Below are positions 1 through 7,357 of a stretch of DNA of 31,408 nucleotides, piece by piece. Made by a program: the position numbers and the translations under genes. Origin of the DNA: a virus; the IMG/VR virus record IMGVR_UViG_3300025127_000142, positions 1 through 31,408 of that record; one strand, given 5' to 3'. Each line of letters opens with the position of its first letter. Positions within the stretch are counted from its first letter, which is position 1. The notes below the pieces were generated by a model, which had not been told where the DNA came from, did no database searches, and saw nothing but the letters and a program-made list of their open reading frames with translations.

Positions 1-2
1 CT

Positions 3-188
3 AGACCAGAAGTAGATCTACCACAAGCCCAATTAGGGTTAGTAAGAACTACAGGGCCGAGTAATACGACCGACTCAGGGCGTAATATAGGGGGCCAGCC
101 ATTAGGTGTTGTAGACCCTATAGGCACAGATTTTATAGGTGTCTCGGGTACTGGTAGTGTTGGGGCTGTAACGGTGACGACAACATGA
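3..188 (+). CDS. C-terminal end of an upstream virion protein (partial)
   Basis: An open frame runs from base 3 to a TGA at 186-188, giving about 61 residues of the C-terminus of a gene that starts outside the window. The stop overlaps the next start (ATGA at 185-188), which indicates translational coupling. The visible part is low in charge. It ends with one copy of the Gly/Val/Thr motif GVSGTGSVGAVTV, followed by TTT. The same motif is repeated six times in the protein at 1539-2108 and occurs in variant form at the end of the protein at 9237-9572. The upstream gene is therefore probably a virion protein too. Its function cannot be read from this fragment. Confidence 0.75.
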   Translation, partial: RPEVDLPQAQLGLVRTTGPSNTTDSGRNIGGQPLGVVDPIGTDFIGVSGTGSVGAVTVTTT

Positions 189-820
189 GTTTTACTTTAA
201 GCACTTTAAAAACAGCTGTCCAAAATTATGTAGAAAGTGCTGAAACGACCTTCGTCGCATCATTAGATACTTTCATAAAAGAGGCAGAAGAAAGAATACT
301 AAAGGCGGTAGAGTTACCTGTGTTCCGTAAAAATGTCACAGGCACCGCTACCGCTAGTAATACTTATCTAAGTACCCCTACGGATTTTTTAGCGTCCTAT
401 AGCCTCGCTGTAATCTCTAGTAACGTCTATTCGTATTTACTTTATAAACACGTTTCTTTTGTTAGAGATTTCACACCGAATGCTTCAACGACAGGGTTGC
501 CTAAGTATTACGCTTTATTTGACGACAACAGTTTTATTTTAGCACCCACACCAGATCAAACTTATTCGTTTGAGTTGCATTATAAATATAGACCAGCGTC
601 GTTGACGACGACGAGTGGTACAGATACGACATGGCTTTCCGACAATGCACCAGATGCACTTTTATACGGAACGCTAGTAGAAGCCGCTAACTTTTTGAAA
701 AATCCTCAAGAGATGGCAATATACGAACAGAGATTTATACAAGCAGTCAATGGTCTCAAAAATCTGGGTCAAGGATATGGCTCTCGTGACGAATATCGTT
801 ACGATATTAATAGAGGATAA
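185..820 (+). CDS. Phage head-tail adaptor-like protein
   Basis: A 211-residue protein that resembles the podoviral adaptor family (T7 gp11 or phiSU10-type adaptor), which docks under the portal and carries the nozzle. The N-terminal part is helical, with an LDTFIKEAEERILKAVELP stretch at about residues 27-45. A beta-rich middle follows, with STPTDFL near 63-69 and a YKYRPASL segment near 132-139. A C-terminal helical segment (ALLYGTLVEAANFL, then YEQRF) looks like the end of the adaptor helical bundle. This helical / beta / helical order and the length of about 200 fit the family. The assignment rests on recognising the pattern, not on a search. The gene starts inside the stop of the preceding gene and is followed by other virion genes. 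Confidence 0.6.
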   Translation: MSFTLSTLKTAVQNYVESAETTFVASLDTFIKEAEERILKAVELPVFRKNVTGTATASNTYLSTPTDFLASYSLAVISSNVYSYLLYKHVSFVRDFTPNASTTGLPKYYALFDDNSFILAPTPDQTYSFELHYKYRPASLTTTSGTDTTWLSDNAPDALLYGTLVEAANFLKNPQEMAIYEQRFIQAVNGLKNLGQGYGSRDEYRYDINRG

Positions 821-822
821 AT

Positions 823-1107
823 ATGGAAGCTCCGAAGCTGGAGGTTGGTAACTTTTTAGTAACTGCTACAGAACAAAAAGGACATTCTCCTGACTTTTGG
901 GCAAAATCAGCGTCTGATAGAATTATCAGCGTAGGTAATAAATCACACCCTTTAATAGCACAACAAGCGGAAGCATTTAAAGAAAGTGTAGAGAAGATAG
1001 TCCTTTTCTATCTGAAAGAGGCTATCAAAAGTGATAGAACAACTTTAATCGCAGAATTAGAAAAACAGGGTCAACAAGAGATGGCCAATATACTGAGGAG
1101 ATTATAA
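823..1107 (+). CDS. Conserved phage protein of unknown function, virion module
   Basis: A 94-residue protein that starts 2 bases after the adaptor stop. Its last base is shared with the ATG of the next gene (TAATG). It has a short N-terminal strand-like part (LEVGNFLVTAT), then a helical C-terminal half with an SHPLIAQQAEAFKESVEKIV stretch and an AIKSDRTTLIAELEKQG segment. No signal peptide, membrane segment or catalytic motif is visible. Its place between adaptor and other virion genes suggests a small structural or assembly protein, but I do not recognise a named family. Confidence 0.7.
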   Translation: MEAPKLEVGNFLVTATEQKGHSPDFWAKSASDRIISVGNKSHPLIAQQAEAFKESVEKIVLFYLKEAIKSDRTTLIAELEKQGQQEMANILRRL

Positions 1108-1538
1108 TGGCTATTACGACAGCTATGTGTACGACTTTTAAAAAAGAACTTTTAGAAGCTGTACATAATTTTAAAAACTCTGGTGGCAGCACCTTCAATC
1201 TTGCTTTGTATACAAGTTCTGCTTCTTTAGGGGCAAGTACCACTGCATACACAACGTCTAATGAAGTATCTGGTACAGGGTATACAGCTAAAGGAGCATC
1301 GTTAACTCGCGTTGATCCAAGTAACGATGGGACTACAGCGATTACAGATTTTTCTGATTTGACGTTTTCTTCTAGTAGTCTGACTGCGAGAGGGGCATTG
1401 ATTTTTAATGACAGTGCTTCTGGTGATCCAGCAGTCTGTGCTTTAGATTTCGGCGCAGATAAAACGTCTACGTCAGGAGATTTTACGATACAGTTTCCTA
1501 CTGCCGACGCTAGTAATGCGATTATTCGTATCGCCTAA
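1107..1538 (+). CDS. Putative virion protein, beta-rich
   Basis: A 143-residue protein with a helical N-terminus (TTFKKELLEAVHNF) followed by a Ser/Thr/Gly-rich beta domain. Recognisable segments are FNLALYTSSASLGASTTAY, EVSGTGYTAKGASL and LTARGALIFND, and the end has ALDFG. This pattern recurs in tailed-phage proteins near head-tail genes, usually annotated only as a hypothetical or minor structural protein. There is no signal peptide or membrane segment. It starts on the TAATG overlap with the preceding gene and ends one base before the repeat protein at 1539. A virion role is inferred from composition and neighbours. Confidence 0.7.
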   Translation: MAITTAMCTTFKKELLEAVHNFKNSGGSTFNLALYTSSASLGASTTAYTTSNEVSGTGYTAKGASLTRVDPSNDGTTAITDFSDLTFSSSSLTARGALIFNDSASGDPAVCALDFGADKTSTSGDFTIQFPTADASNAIIRIA

Positions 1539-2108
1539 ATGTCTAACCTTACCGGCTGGGGCAGAGGTGCGTGGGGCGATGGCGGCTGGGGTCAACCTAG
1601 TCCTGTCCCAGTTACAGGTGTTTCTGGTACGGGTGCGGTTGGGACGGTCACAGTCGCAGCCAGTGCAGTTGCCGCTGTCACAGGCGTTTCTAGCACAGGG
1701 TCAATCGGGTCGGTTACGGTCGTCCAAGGGACAGGTGTTACCGCGACTCCTACAGGCGTGGCAGGCACTGGATCTATCGGAACGCTTACTGTTACCGGCG
1801 ATGCGAGTGCTTCTGTTACTGGGATTGCTGGGACTGGAGCGGTTGGTTCAGTTACGGTCGTTGCAGCAGCGACTACTTCTGTCACTGGAGTACAAGGTAG
1901 CGGAAGTGTCGGAGACGTTTCAGTTACAGGAGCGGCTGTCGTTATACCGACAGGTGTTAGCGCAACTGGGGCTATCACTCCTGTCAACGTGTGGGGACTG
2001 GTGGACGATAGTCAAACGCCTAGTTGGGCAGCTGTATCGGATAGTCAAAGTATTACTTGGTCGACTGTGTCAGACAGTCAAACCCCAGATTGGGAAGAGG
2101 TAGCTTAA
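1539..2108 (+). CDS. Repeat protein with GVSGTGSVG-type and DSQ-W repeats, putative virion protein
   Basis: A 189-residue low-complexity protein in three parts. The N-terminus (about residues 5-18) is a Trp/Gly motif, GWGRGAWGDGGWG. Residues about 25-150 are six degenerate copies of a 22-23 residue unit with core TGV(S/A)GTG(S/A)(V/I)G(S/T)VTV and variable Ala/Val/Thr linkers, probably a stacked beta repeat. The C-terminus has three short units of the form V(S/D)DSQ(T/S)xxW, ending DWEEVA. Similar motifs appear at the C-termini of the partial gene at 3-188 and of the 9237-9572 protein, and a GAWGSGTWG variant occurs in the 7357-9237 protein. This suggests a shared surface or assembly module. 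ORFs in other frames here are produced by the GC-rich repeats. Function unknown. Confidence 0.7.
   Translation: MSNLTGWGRGAWGDGGWGQPSPVPVTGVSGTGAVGTVTVAASAVAAVTGVSSTGSIGSVTVVQGTGVTATPTGVAGTGSIGTLTVTGDASASVTGIAGTGAVGSVTVVAAATTSVTGVQGSGSVGDVSVTGAAVVIPTGVSATGAITPVNVWGLVDDSQTPSWAAVSDSQSITWSTVSDSQTPDWEEVA
1611..1989 (+). repeat. Six in-frame degenerate repeats of about 66-69 bp
   Basis: Six tandem coding repeats, each encoding a variant of TGVSGTGSVGTVTV plus a linker of 6-10 residues. The copies differ at many synonymous positions, so they look old and kept by selection on the protein rather than recently amplified. Confidence 0.7.
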
Positions 2109-5066
2109 ATGGCAACATATGTTAATGATCTACGTTTAAAAGAGATCGCTACAGGTGATGAATCAGGAACGTGGGGAACGAGTACGAACACCAACCTAGA
2201 GTTGATTGGAGAGGCTTTCTCGTTTGGGACGGAAGCTATTTCTACTAATGCTGATACTCATACTACCACCATCGCTGATGGCGCTACTGATCCTGGCCGC
2301 AGTATCTTCCTCCAATACACTGGCGCTCTTGATAGCGACTGCACCGTCACTATAGGGCCAAATACAGTTTCAAAACTGTGGTTTATAGAAAATGCAACGA
2401 CAGATTCAGGTTCATCTGGCCCGTACAATATCATTATAAAGCAAGGTTCTGGTGCTACGGTCACAATCCGTAATGGTCAAGTCAAAGCCATTTATTCTGA
2501 TGGCGCAGGCTCTGGCGGTAAAATGGTTGATGCGTTTACTGACTTAAACGTGAAAAACCTTATAACGGAGCAAGCGGGTAATACCACTGGTCTTCAGCTT
2601 ATTTCTACAGACGCAGATGCAGCGGTTGGCCCACGTTTAGATTTAACAAGGTTAAGTGCGAGTCCTGCAGATGATGACGCAGCTGGTCAGATTCGTTTTA
2701 TGGCGAACAATGATGCTGGAACAGAAACCAGCTTTGGCTTTATTCGGATGTTACTTTCTGACGTTTCAAGTGGTTCAGAGGACGGCCTGTTAGAAATAGA
2801 TACTAGAGTCGCTGGAACGAATAGAAGTCGAATGGAAATCTCTTCAACAGAGACTGTATTTAACCAAGATAGTGTTGATCTAGATTTTCGTGTCGAAAGC
2901 AACGCAGTCACAGATGCTCTAAAAGTTGATGCTGGAAACAATCAAGTAATAATAGGCTCAGGGGCAGATTTACTTACCGCATCGGCAGGCAGTGATAATG
3001 TCCGAATAGGAGAAGGTGCAGGGGATACCATTGCCTCTGGGGGCAATGATAATGTCGTTATAGGTAAAAATGCAGGTACAGCAATAACGACAGCAGATGC
3101 GAATGTAGCTATCGGCACTCAAGCACTAAACACGGAAGACGCACACGGAGGTAACGTCGCAGTTGGTTATCAAGCACTTCAAACACAAAACAGCGGTGCG
3201 ACAGTTTATAACGTAGCTGTTGGATACCAAGCAGGGAAAGCTATAACAACAGCTCAAAATAATGTAGCTATCGGCGGTCAAGCTCTTAAATCAGCCAATA
3301 CCGGCGGCAACAATGTAGTTATAGGGTATGTGGCAGGCGACTCTATGACAACAGGTAATACTAACGTAGCAATCGGAAGTGCAGCACTAGGAACAAATGT
3401 TGAGGCCGATAGAAATGTTGCGATTGGTTATCAAGCTCTAAAAACATTTAATCCAGGTTCCGATAGCGATACATACAATGTTGCTATCGGTTATAACGCT
3501 GGTTTAAGTCAAACAACATCAACTAACAACATTTTTATAGGTGGCCTTGCAGGTGATGCAAATACAACCGGCGGGAGCAATGTTGCTATAGGTCGTAGTA
3601 GCCTTGGTGCAGATACGACTGGTATTCAGTCTGTTGCGATAGGGCGAGGTACATTACAAGCTCAAAACTTTAGCGGCAGCGAAGCGACTGGCAATACAGC
3701 AGTTGGGTATAACGCAGGTAACGATATTTCGACGGGACTTAACAACACGCTAATCGGTCACAGTGCGGGAGACGCTCTCTCGGATGCTGACCTTAACGTC
3801 GCAGTTGGGGATAGTGCTTTAACAGCAGATACACTGGGAAGCAGATCTACAGCAATCGGACGATCAGCACTCTCTTCTCAAAACTTCACATCAGCCACTA
3901 ATTCTAATCAAACAGCGGTAGGCTTTAATGCAGGCACTTCAATTACCACTGGGGTTCAAAATACGCTTGTCGGCTCAGGAGCTGGTGATAATCTTACAAC
4001 GGGAACTGACAACGTAGCGGTTGGGTATGCTGCTCTTGATACTGAAGATGCGCATGGGTTAAACACCGCAATCGGCACTCTGTCTCTTTTAAATCTAAAT
4101 GCTGGTGCTAATGCTTACAATACCGCCGTTGGGTATGCATCTGGCAGTGCTTTAACAACGGGAATCAATAACACCATTGTGGGCGCTCTTGCGGCTGATG
4201 CGTTGACCGATGCTGACCAAAATACCGCGATGGGTTACGGTGCTTTGAGCAGGGATGAAAAGGGTAGTAGGACAACTGCCGTAGGTTATTTAGCCTTACA
4301 AGATCAAGACTTCGATTCATCGACAGATACTAATAACACGGCTGTAGGCTGGAAAGCAGGTAATAACCTTACTACTGGGCAAAACAACACCTTTATTGGT
4401 GCTTCAGCAGCATCTTCTGCTACTGTCACTGGTAATTCGAATAATGGGGTAGGAGTGAGTGCTCTTTCTGCACTTACGTCCGGCGCTAATAACACCGCGA
4501 TAGGTGATAGTGCTGGATCATCAGTAAATTCAGGCGACAATAATACTCTTTTGGGCCACGACGCAGGTCGTACAGGAAGCCCCGGCGGAAATATCAATAC
4601 TGAAAATAATGAAATTGTGTTGGGCGATGAAAACATATCTCAAGCCCACATTCAGGTTTCTTTGACTGTGGCATCTGATGAACGCGATAAGACCGACTTT
4701 GTAGATTTAGACCTTGGTTTAGATTTCGTAAAAGCGTTAGAGCCTGTCACTTACTACTGGGACAAGCGTTCTAAGTACGGCGATAAGTATGCCGACGATT
4801 ACGATCTGAATGCACAGACGCCAGATGGTACGCACAAAGAAGATTGGATGGATATTGGTTTTAAAGCGCAATCTGTGTTGGCGCTTGAAGAAGCTGCTGG
4901 TTATAAAATTGCAGAAAAGAAAAACCTCACCGTCTCGCTATCAGGTGACGGCAAACAGTACGGTTTGCAGTACGAAAAATTTATACCGATTCTTGTCAAA
5001 GCTATCAAAGACCAAGACGCAATTATTACATCACTGACTGCGCGTGTAACCGCGCTCGAATCGTAG
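2109..5066 (+). CDS. Tail fibre/spike with YadA-like beta-roll shaft and C-terminal S74 chaperone
   Basis: A 985-residue fibre. The N-terminus (about 1-150) probably anchors to the virion. Residues about 150-275 form a linker. Residues about 278-844 are a long array of Nx(V/A)(I/V)G(x)xAGxxxTTGxN units of roughly 20-28 residues. These resemble the left-handed beta-roll of YadA/trimeric autotransporter heads and predict a trimeric shaft. The C-terminus has the intramolecular chaperone of peptidase family S74: SDERDK at residues 856-861 (the usual self-cleavage motif), then GFKAQSVLA, and YEKFIPILVKAIKDQ with a short coiled coil at the end. In known S74 proteins the chaperone drives trimerisation and then cuts itself off. 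The protein probably binds a host receptor. The small genes that follow may assist assembly. Confidence 0.88.
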   Translation: MATYVNDLRLKEIATGDESGTWGTSTNTNLELIGEAFSFGTEAISTNADTHTTTIADGATDPGRSIFLQYTGALDSDCTVTIGPNTVSKLWFIENATTDSGSSGPYNIIIKQGSGATVTIRNGQVKAIYSDGAGSGGKMVDAFTDLNVKNLITEQAGNTTGLQLISTDADAAVGPRLDLTRLSASPADDDAAGQIRFMANNDAGTETSFGFIRMLLSDVSSGSEDGLLEIDTRVAGTNRSRMEISSTETVFNQDSVDLDFRVESNAVTDALKVDAGNNQVIIGSGADLLTASAGSDNVRIGEGAGDTIASGGNDNVVIGKNAGTAITTADANVAIGTQALNTEDAHGGNVAVGYQALQTQNSGATVYNVAVGYQAGKAITTAQNNVAIGGQALKSANTGGNNVVIGYVAGDSMTTGNTNVAIGSAALGTNVEADRNVAIGYQALKTFNPGSDSDTYNVAIGYNAGLSQTTSTNNIFIGGLAGDANTTGGSNVAIGRSSLGADTTGIQSVAIGRGTLQAQNFSGSEATGNTAVGYNAGNDISTGLNNTLIGHSAGDALSDADLNVAVGDSALTADTLGSRSTAIGRSALSSQNFTSATNSNQTAVGFNAGTSITTGVQNTLVGSGAGDNLTTGTDNVAVGYAALDTEDAHGLNTAIGTLSLLNLNAGANAYNTAVGYASGSALTTGINNTIVGALAADALTDADQNTAMGYGALSRDEKGSRTTAVGYLALQDQDFDSSTDTNNTAVGWKAGNNLTTGQNNTFIGASAASSATVTGNSNNGVGVSALSALTSGANNTAIGDSAGSSVNSGDNNTLLGHDAGRTGSPGGNINTENNEIVLGDENISQAHIQVSLTVASDERDKTDFVDLDLGLDFVKALEPVTYYWDKRSKYGDKYADDYDLNAQTPDGTHKEDWMDIGFKAQSVLALEEAAGYKIAEKKNLTVSLSGDGKQYGLQYEKFIPILVKAIKDQDAIITSLTARVTALES
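2940..4640 (+). repeat. Coding repeat array for the fibre beta-roll
   Basis: About 1.7 kb of degenerate coding repeats, each encoding a unit with core N(V/T)A(I/V)G followed by an Ala/Gly/Thr turn such as AGxxxTTGxNN. Units alternate between short (AGD..TTG type) and long (ALxxxN type) forms. The DNA copies are diverged, so the repetition is clearest at protein level. Confidence 0.75.
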
Positions 5067-5075
5067 GAGGACGAA

Positions 5076-5336
5076 ATGTCAGAAGAAATAGAAGTTCGCA
5101 CTGACGAAGAAAAAGCGAAGATGTACAAAGCTATGCTAAATGGCGCAGATACTATTACCAGTGTATTAGATGCAAACAACCCCTTTTATAACGATGAAAC
5201 AAATGCTGAAAAGCAAAAGCGTATATTGCGTAGTGCTAGTTATTTAGAATTTGGCAAAACATTCAACGATTGGGGGTCAGAAGATTTTTCTGTTATCGAC
5301 GCGGCTATTGCTACTGCAAAAGCCTATACACCATAA
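5076..5336 (+). CDS. Small conserved phage protein after the fibre
   Basis: An 86-residue acidic, mostly helical protein. It starts 9 bases after the fibre stop with a good ribosome site (GGAGGA at 5067-5072). It contains LNGADTITSVLDANNPFYND, KRILRSASYLEFG and an Ala-rich end, AAIATAKAYTP. There is no membrane segment or known catalytic motif. Its position directly after the fibre would fit a fibre assembly or attachment factor, but nothing in the sequence proves this. Confidence 0.65.
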   Translation: MSEEIEVRTDEEKAKMYKAMLNGADTITSVLDANNPFYNDETNAEKQKRILRSASYLEFGKTFNDWGSEDFSVIDAAIATAKAYTP

Positions 5337-5348
5337 GGAAAACACATC

Positions 5349-5537
5349 GTGCAACTAGAACTGAACGAAAACGAAATTAACGCGATCCTGGCGATTCTCG
5401 GAGAAATGCCTAGTAAAAGTGGGACGTGGCCTTTGATGATGAAGATTAAAGTGCAAGCTGATGCTCAGTTGGTTGAACCTGAAGAAAAGCCAGAAGAGGG
5501 CGAGGAAGAAGCTGCTGTTGAAGCCATAAATGGCTGA
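5349..5537 (+). CDS. Small acidic protein with GTG start
   Basis: A 62-residue protein starting at GTG 5349, with AAGGAAA at 5335-5341 at ribosome-site distance. The N-terminal half is a helix-like LNENEINAILAILGEMPS segment. The C-terminus is very acidic (EPEEKPEEGEEEAAVEA). Function unknown. The acidic tail suggests interaction with a basic partner; two very basic proteins are encoded at 9575-10089, but any link is speculative. Confidence 0.55.
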   Translation: MQLELNENEINAILAILGEMPSKSGTWPLMMKIKVQADAQLVEPEEKPEEGEEEAAVEAING

Positions 5538-5545
5538 GATCTGAT

Positions 5546-5752
5546 ATGGAAATAGGGTCAGTCAGCAATACTGCTCAAGTCAGTTGGAAGCAGGTTGCAG
5601 TTCAAAAACAAGAGCGCCTGCGTACAGGTGCCGAAGGTGAGACTATTAGGGAGATGGTCGAAACCGTTATGCCCGTACTTTATACGAAGGAGGGCACTAA
5701 GGTCGAGGCACAACCATTAGCATCGACACAACGTGTAAATATAAGCGTATAA
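5546..5752 (+). CDS. Small hypothetical protein
   Basis: A 68-residue protein between the small acidic gene and the membrane-anchored coiled-coil gene. It has a Ser/Val-rich N-terminus, a basic middle (KQERLRTG), a helix (GETIREMVETVMPVLY) and a Thr/Val-rich end. No TM segment or recognised motif is visible. The ribosome site is weak (GAGA at 5536-5539), so the exact start is uncertain. It is kept because the reading frame fills an otherwise empty gap in a tightly packed operon. Confidence 0.45.
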   Translation: MEIGSVSNTAQVSWKQVAVQKQERLRTGAEGETIREMVETVMPVLYTKEGTKVEAQPLASTQRVNISV

Positions 5753-5755
5753 ACC

Positions 5756-6220
5756 ATGATTATTGAATCTGTTGCAGCCGCTGGCATGCTCCTCCAGCAG
5801 ATCAATTCGGTGATTCAAAACGTCAACGAAGGTAAAGCGAACGTCCAACAAGCGATGGCTTTGGTCTCTGATTTTGGAGAGGCTCTAAATAATTTTGAAG
5901 TAGAACGTAAAAGTTCTACGTTCAAAGCATTATCTAAAAATGATATCCTCAAGCTGCAGATGCTTCGTAGGAATCAAGAAAGATACCAAAAAGATTTGAG
6001 AGATTTGCTCCTCGTCGCAGATCCAAAACTGTTAGAGGACTATGACCAAGCGATTAGGCAGCAGGAGCAAGATAGGAGGGCGCACGTAAAACTGATGGCA
6101 AAACAAAAACGCGATAGAGAGAGATTAATTCAACAACTTCTTGTCGGTGGAACAACACTGATTATCGGTGGCGGTTTAGCAATTTTAGTATTTGTATTAG
6201 TGATTAAAGCCTTCGGATAA
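5756..6220 (+). CDS. Coiled-coil protein with C-terminal membrane anchor, lysis region
   Basis: A 154-residue protein. Residues about 1-125 are largely helical and charged, with heptad-like stretches such as LQMLRRNQERYQKDLRDLL and RQQEQDRRAHVKLMAKQKR. Residues about 129-152 form one hydrophobic segment rich in Gly, Val, Ile and Leu, ending KAFG. It is therefore a tail-anchored membrane protein with a cytoplasmic coiled coil. It sits two genes before a 3TM holin and three before a lysozyme. That suggests a role in lysis timing or an antiholin/spanin-like function, but no lipobox or spanin pair is visible. Function not assigned. Confidence 0.65.
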   Translation: MIIESVAAAGMLLQQINSVIQNVNEGKANVQQAMALVSDFGEALNNFEVERKSSTFKALSKNDILKLQMLRRNQERYQKDLRDLLLVADPKLLEDYDQAIRQQEQDRRAHVKLMAKQKRDRERLIQQLLVGGTTLIIGGGLAILVFVLVIKAFG

Positions 6221-6222
6221 AT

Positions 6223-6558
6223 ATGGCGGCAAAGAAATTAGAAGATGGCAGTGATTACGCTGAATACGATGCGGATGGCGATGGTGTGGTTACTGACGAG
6301 GAGCTAGAAACTAGCAAAGAATTGCAAGAGTTAAAAATTAGCAATGAAAGAGCACAGGCTCAGCGCAGTATGAGTTGGTTCGCTTTGTGGGGAATGCTCT
6401 TATATCCGTCGTTAGTAGTCGTAAGCAGCTGGGCTGGGCTAGTGCAGGCGGCAAGTATTCTAGGAGATATGGCCTCAGTCTACTTTGTGTCAGTCGCAGG
6501 TATATTAGCAGCGTTCTTCGGAGCGCAAGCATGGTCAAACAGAGGAAACGGTAGATGA
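6223..6558 (+). CDS. Two-TM membrane protein with an EF-hand loop, holin-like
   Basis: A 111-residue protein whose end overlaps the start of the next gene by 4 bases (ATGA). Residues 16-27 are a canonical 12-residue EF-hand calcium loop, DADGDGVVTDEE: Asp at positions 1, 3 and 5, Gly at 6, a hydrophobic residue at 8 and Glu at 12. A charged helix follows (about 28-48). Then come two hydrophobic segments, at about 51-76 and 82-102, and a short basic tail. Size, topology and location just before a 3TM holin and lysozyme suggest a holin or holin regulator. Calcium binding is inferred from the loop alone. Confidence 0.65.
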   Translation: MAAKKLEDGSDYAEYDADGDGVVTDEELETSKELQELKISNERAQAQRSMSWFALWGMLLYPSLVVVSSWAGLVQAASILGDMASVYFVSVAGILAAFFGAQAWSNRGNGR

Positions 6559-6938
6559 GTTTAGTCGGGCAACTAATCGGGCCAGTAACAGGATTACTAG
6601 ATAAATTTATCGAAGATAAAGATCAGAAAAACGCCTTAGCTCACGAAATCGCTACGATGTCGGAGCGCCATGCTCAAGAGGCGCTCAAAGGCCAGTTAGA
6701 AATCAATAAAATGGAAGCGGCACATAAATCTTTATTTGTCGCTGGGTGGCGACCAGCCATCGGCTGGATTTGTGCGATAGGTTTACTATACAACACAATC
6801 ATTGCCAATGTTTTAGGTATCTGGATGACAGTCCCAGAAGTAGATACAACTTTACTCGTCCCAGTTATGATGGGAATGCTTGGTTTGGGTGCTATGCGCT
6901 CATACGAAAAAGTAAATCAGGTGGCTAGAGAAAAGTAA
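6555..6938 (+). CDS. Holin of the 3TM (GTA holin) type
   Basis: A 127-residue protein. An amphipathic N-terminal part with a long charged helix (about 20-58) precedes the motif HKSLFVAGWRPAIGWICAIG, then a hydrophobic segment at about 69-90 and another at about 98-115. The sequence FVAGWRPAIGW is typical of the 3TM holin family of gene transfer agents and marine phages. Its predicted job is to permeabilise the inner membrane so that the endolysin encoded next can reach the peptidoglycan. The stop (TAA 6936-6938) overlaps the lysozyme ATG (TAATG). Confidence 0.8.
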   Translation: MSLVGQLIGPVTGLLDKFIEDKDQKNALAHEIATMSERHAQEALKGQLEINKMEAAHKSLFVAGWRPAIGWICAIGLLYNTIIANVLGIWMTVPEVDTTLLVPVMMGMLGLGAMRSYEKVNQVAREK

Positions 6939-7357
6939 TGAGTAAGCTAGTCGAGATGATTAAACGTCATGAAGGCGTAAAATCTAAAGTCTATTTATGC
7001 TCAGCAGGTTACGAAACGATTGGTGTTGGTAGGAATATTTCTGAGTCAGGGCTAGGGCTATCCGATGACGAAATAGATTATCTTCTACAAAACGATATAC
7101 AACGAGTGAAAGAGGAACTGAAAGATACTTACTTTTGGTTCGGTGCCCTAAGCGAAGCTAGACAAGACGCGATGATTGATATTTGTTTCAATCTTGGGTT
7201 GACACGGTTACGAGGTTTCGTCAAAGCATTAGAGGCTATGTCTAGGGAACAGTTTGATGTGGCTGCAGACGAATTTATGGATAGTAAATGGGCGCACCAA
7301 GTAGGTACAAGAGCGATTCGTGTTACTGAAATGATTCGCAGTGGTGAGTATATCTAA
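6938..7357 (+). CDS. GH24 lysozyme (endolysin) with Cys replacing the catalytic Asp
   Basis: A 139-residue glycoside hydrolase family 24 muramidase that cleaves peptidoglycan at lysis. The fold signature is RHEG at residues 10-13, then GYETIGVGR at 24-32, and the C-terminal ARQDAMIDICFNLG. Aligned with T4 lysozyme, Glu12 corresponds to catalytic Glu11 and Thr27 to Thr26. Cys21 sits exactly where Asp20 should be (VYLCSAGY against IYKDTEGY). T4 lysozyme with a D20C change is known to keep substantial activity, so this enzyme is probably functional. There is no signal peptide, so export should depend on the adjacent holin. Starts and stops overlap both neighbours. Length is slightly shorter than T4 lysozyme (164). 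Confidence 0.9.
   Translation: MSKLVEMIKRHEGVKSKVYLCSAGYETIGVGRNISESGLGLSDDEIDYLLQNDIQRVKEELKDTYFWFGALSEARQDAMIDICFNLGLTRLRGFVKALEAMSREQFDVAADEFMDSKWAHQVGTRAIRVTEMIRSGEYI

Noticed and set aside
1592-1987. 131-codon minus-strand open frame over the same repeats
   Set aside because: It mirrors the Gly/Val/Thr repeats as Pro/Thr/Val repeats, is antisense in a plus-strand operon, and has no ribosome site of note.
1611-1989. Tandem repeats considered as a CRISPR-like array
   Set aside because: Units are in frame, degenerate at wobble positions, without unique spacers, and encode a conserved peptide motif.
1516-2103. 195-codon open frame overlapping the repeat protein
   Set aside because: It arises from the repeats in the frame at 1539. 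The product is a Leu/Gln/Arg-rich low-complexity string, and the 1539 frame fits the neighbouring stops exactly.
4810-5037. Plus-strand open frame inside the S74 domain
   Set aside because: It is a shadow of the fibre frame, which carries all conserved chaperone residues.
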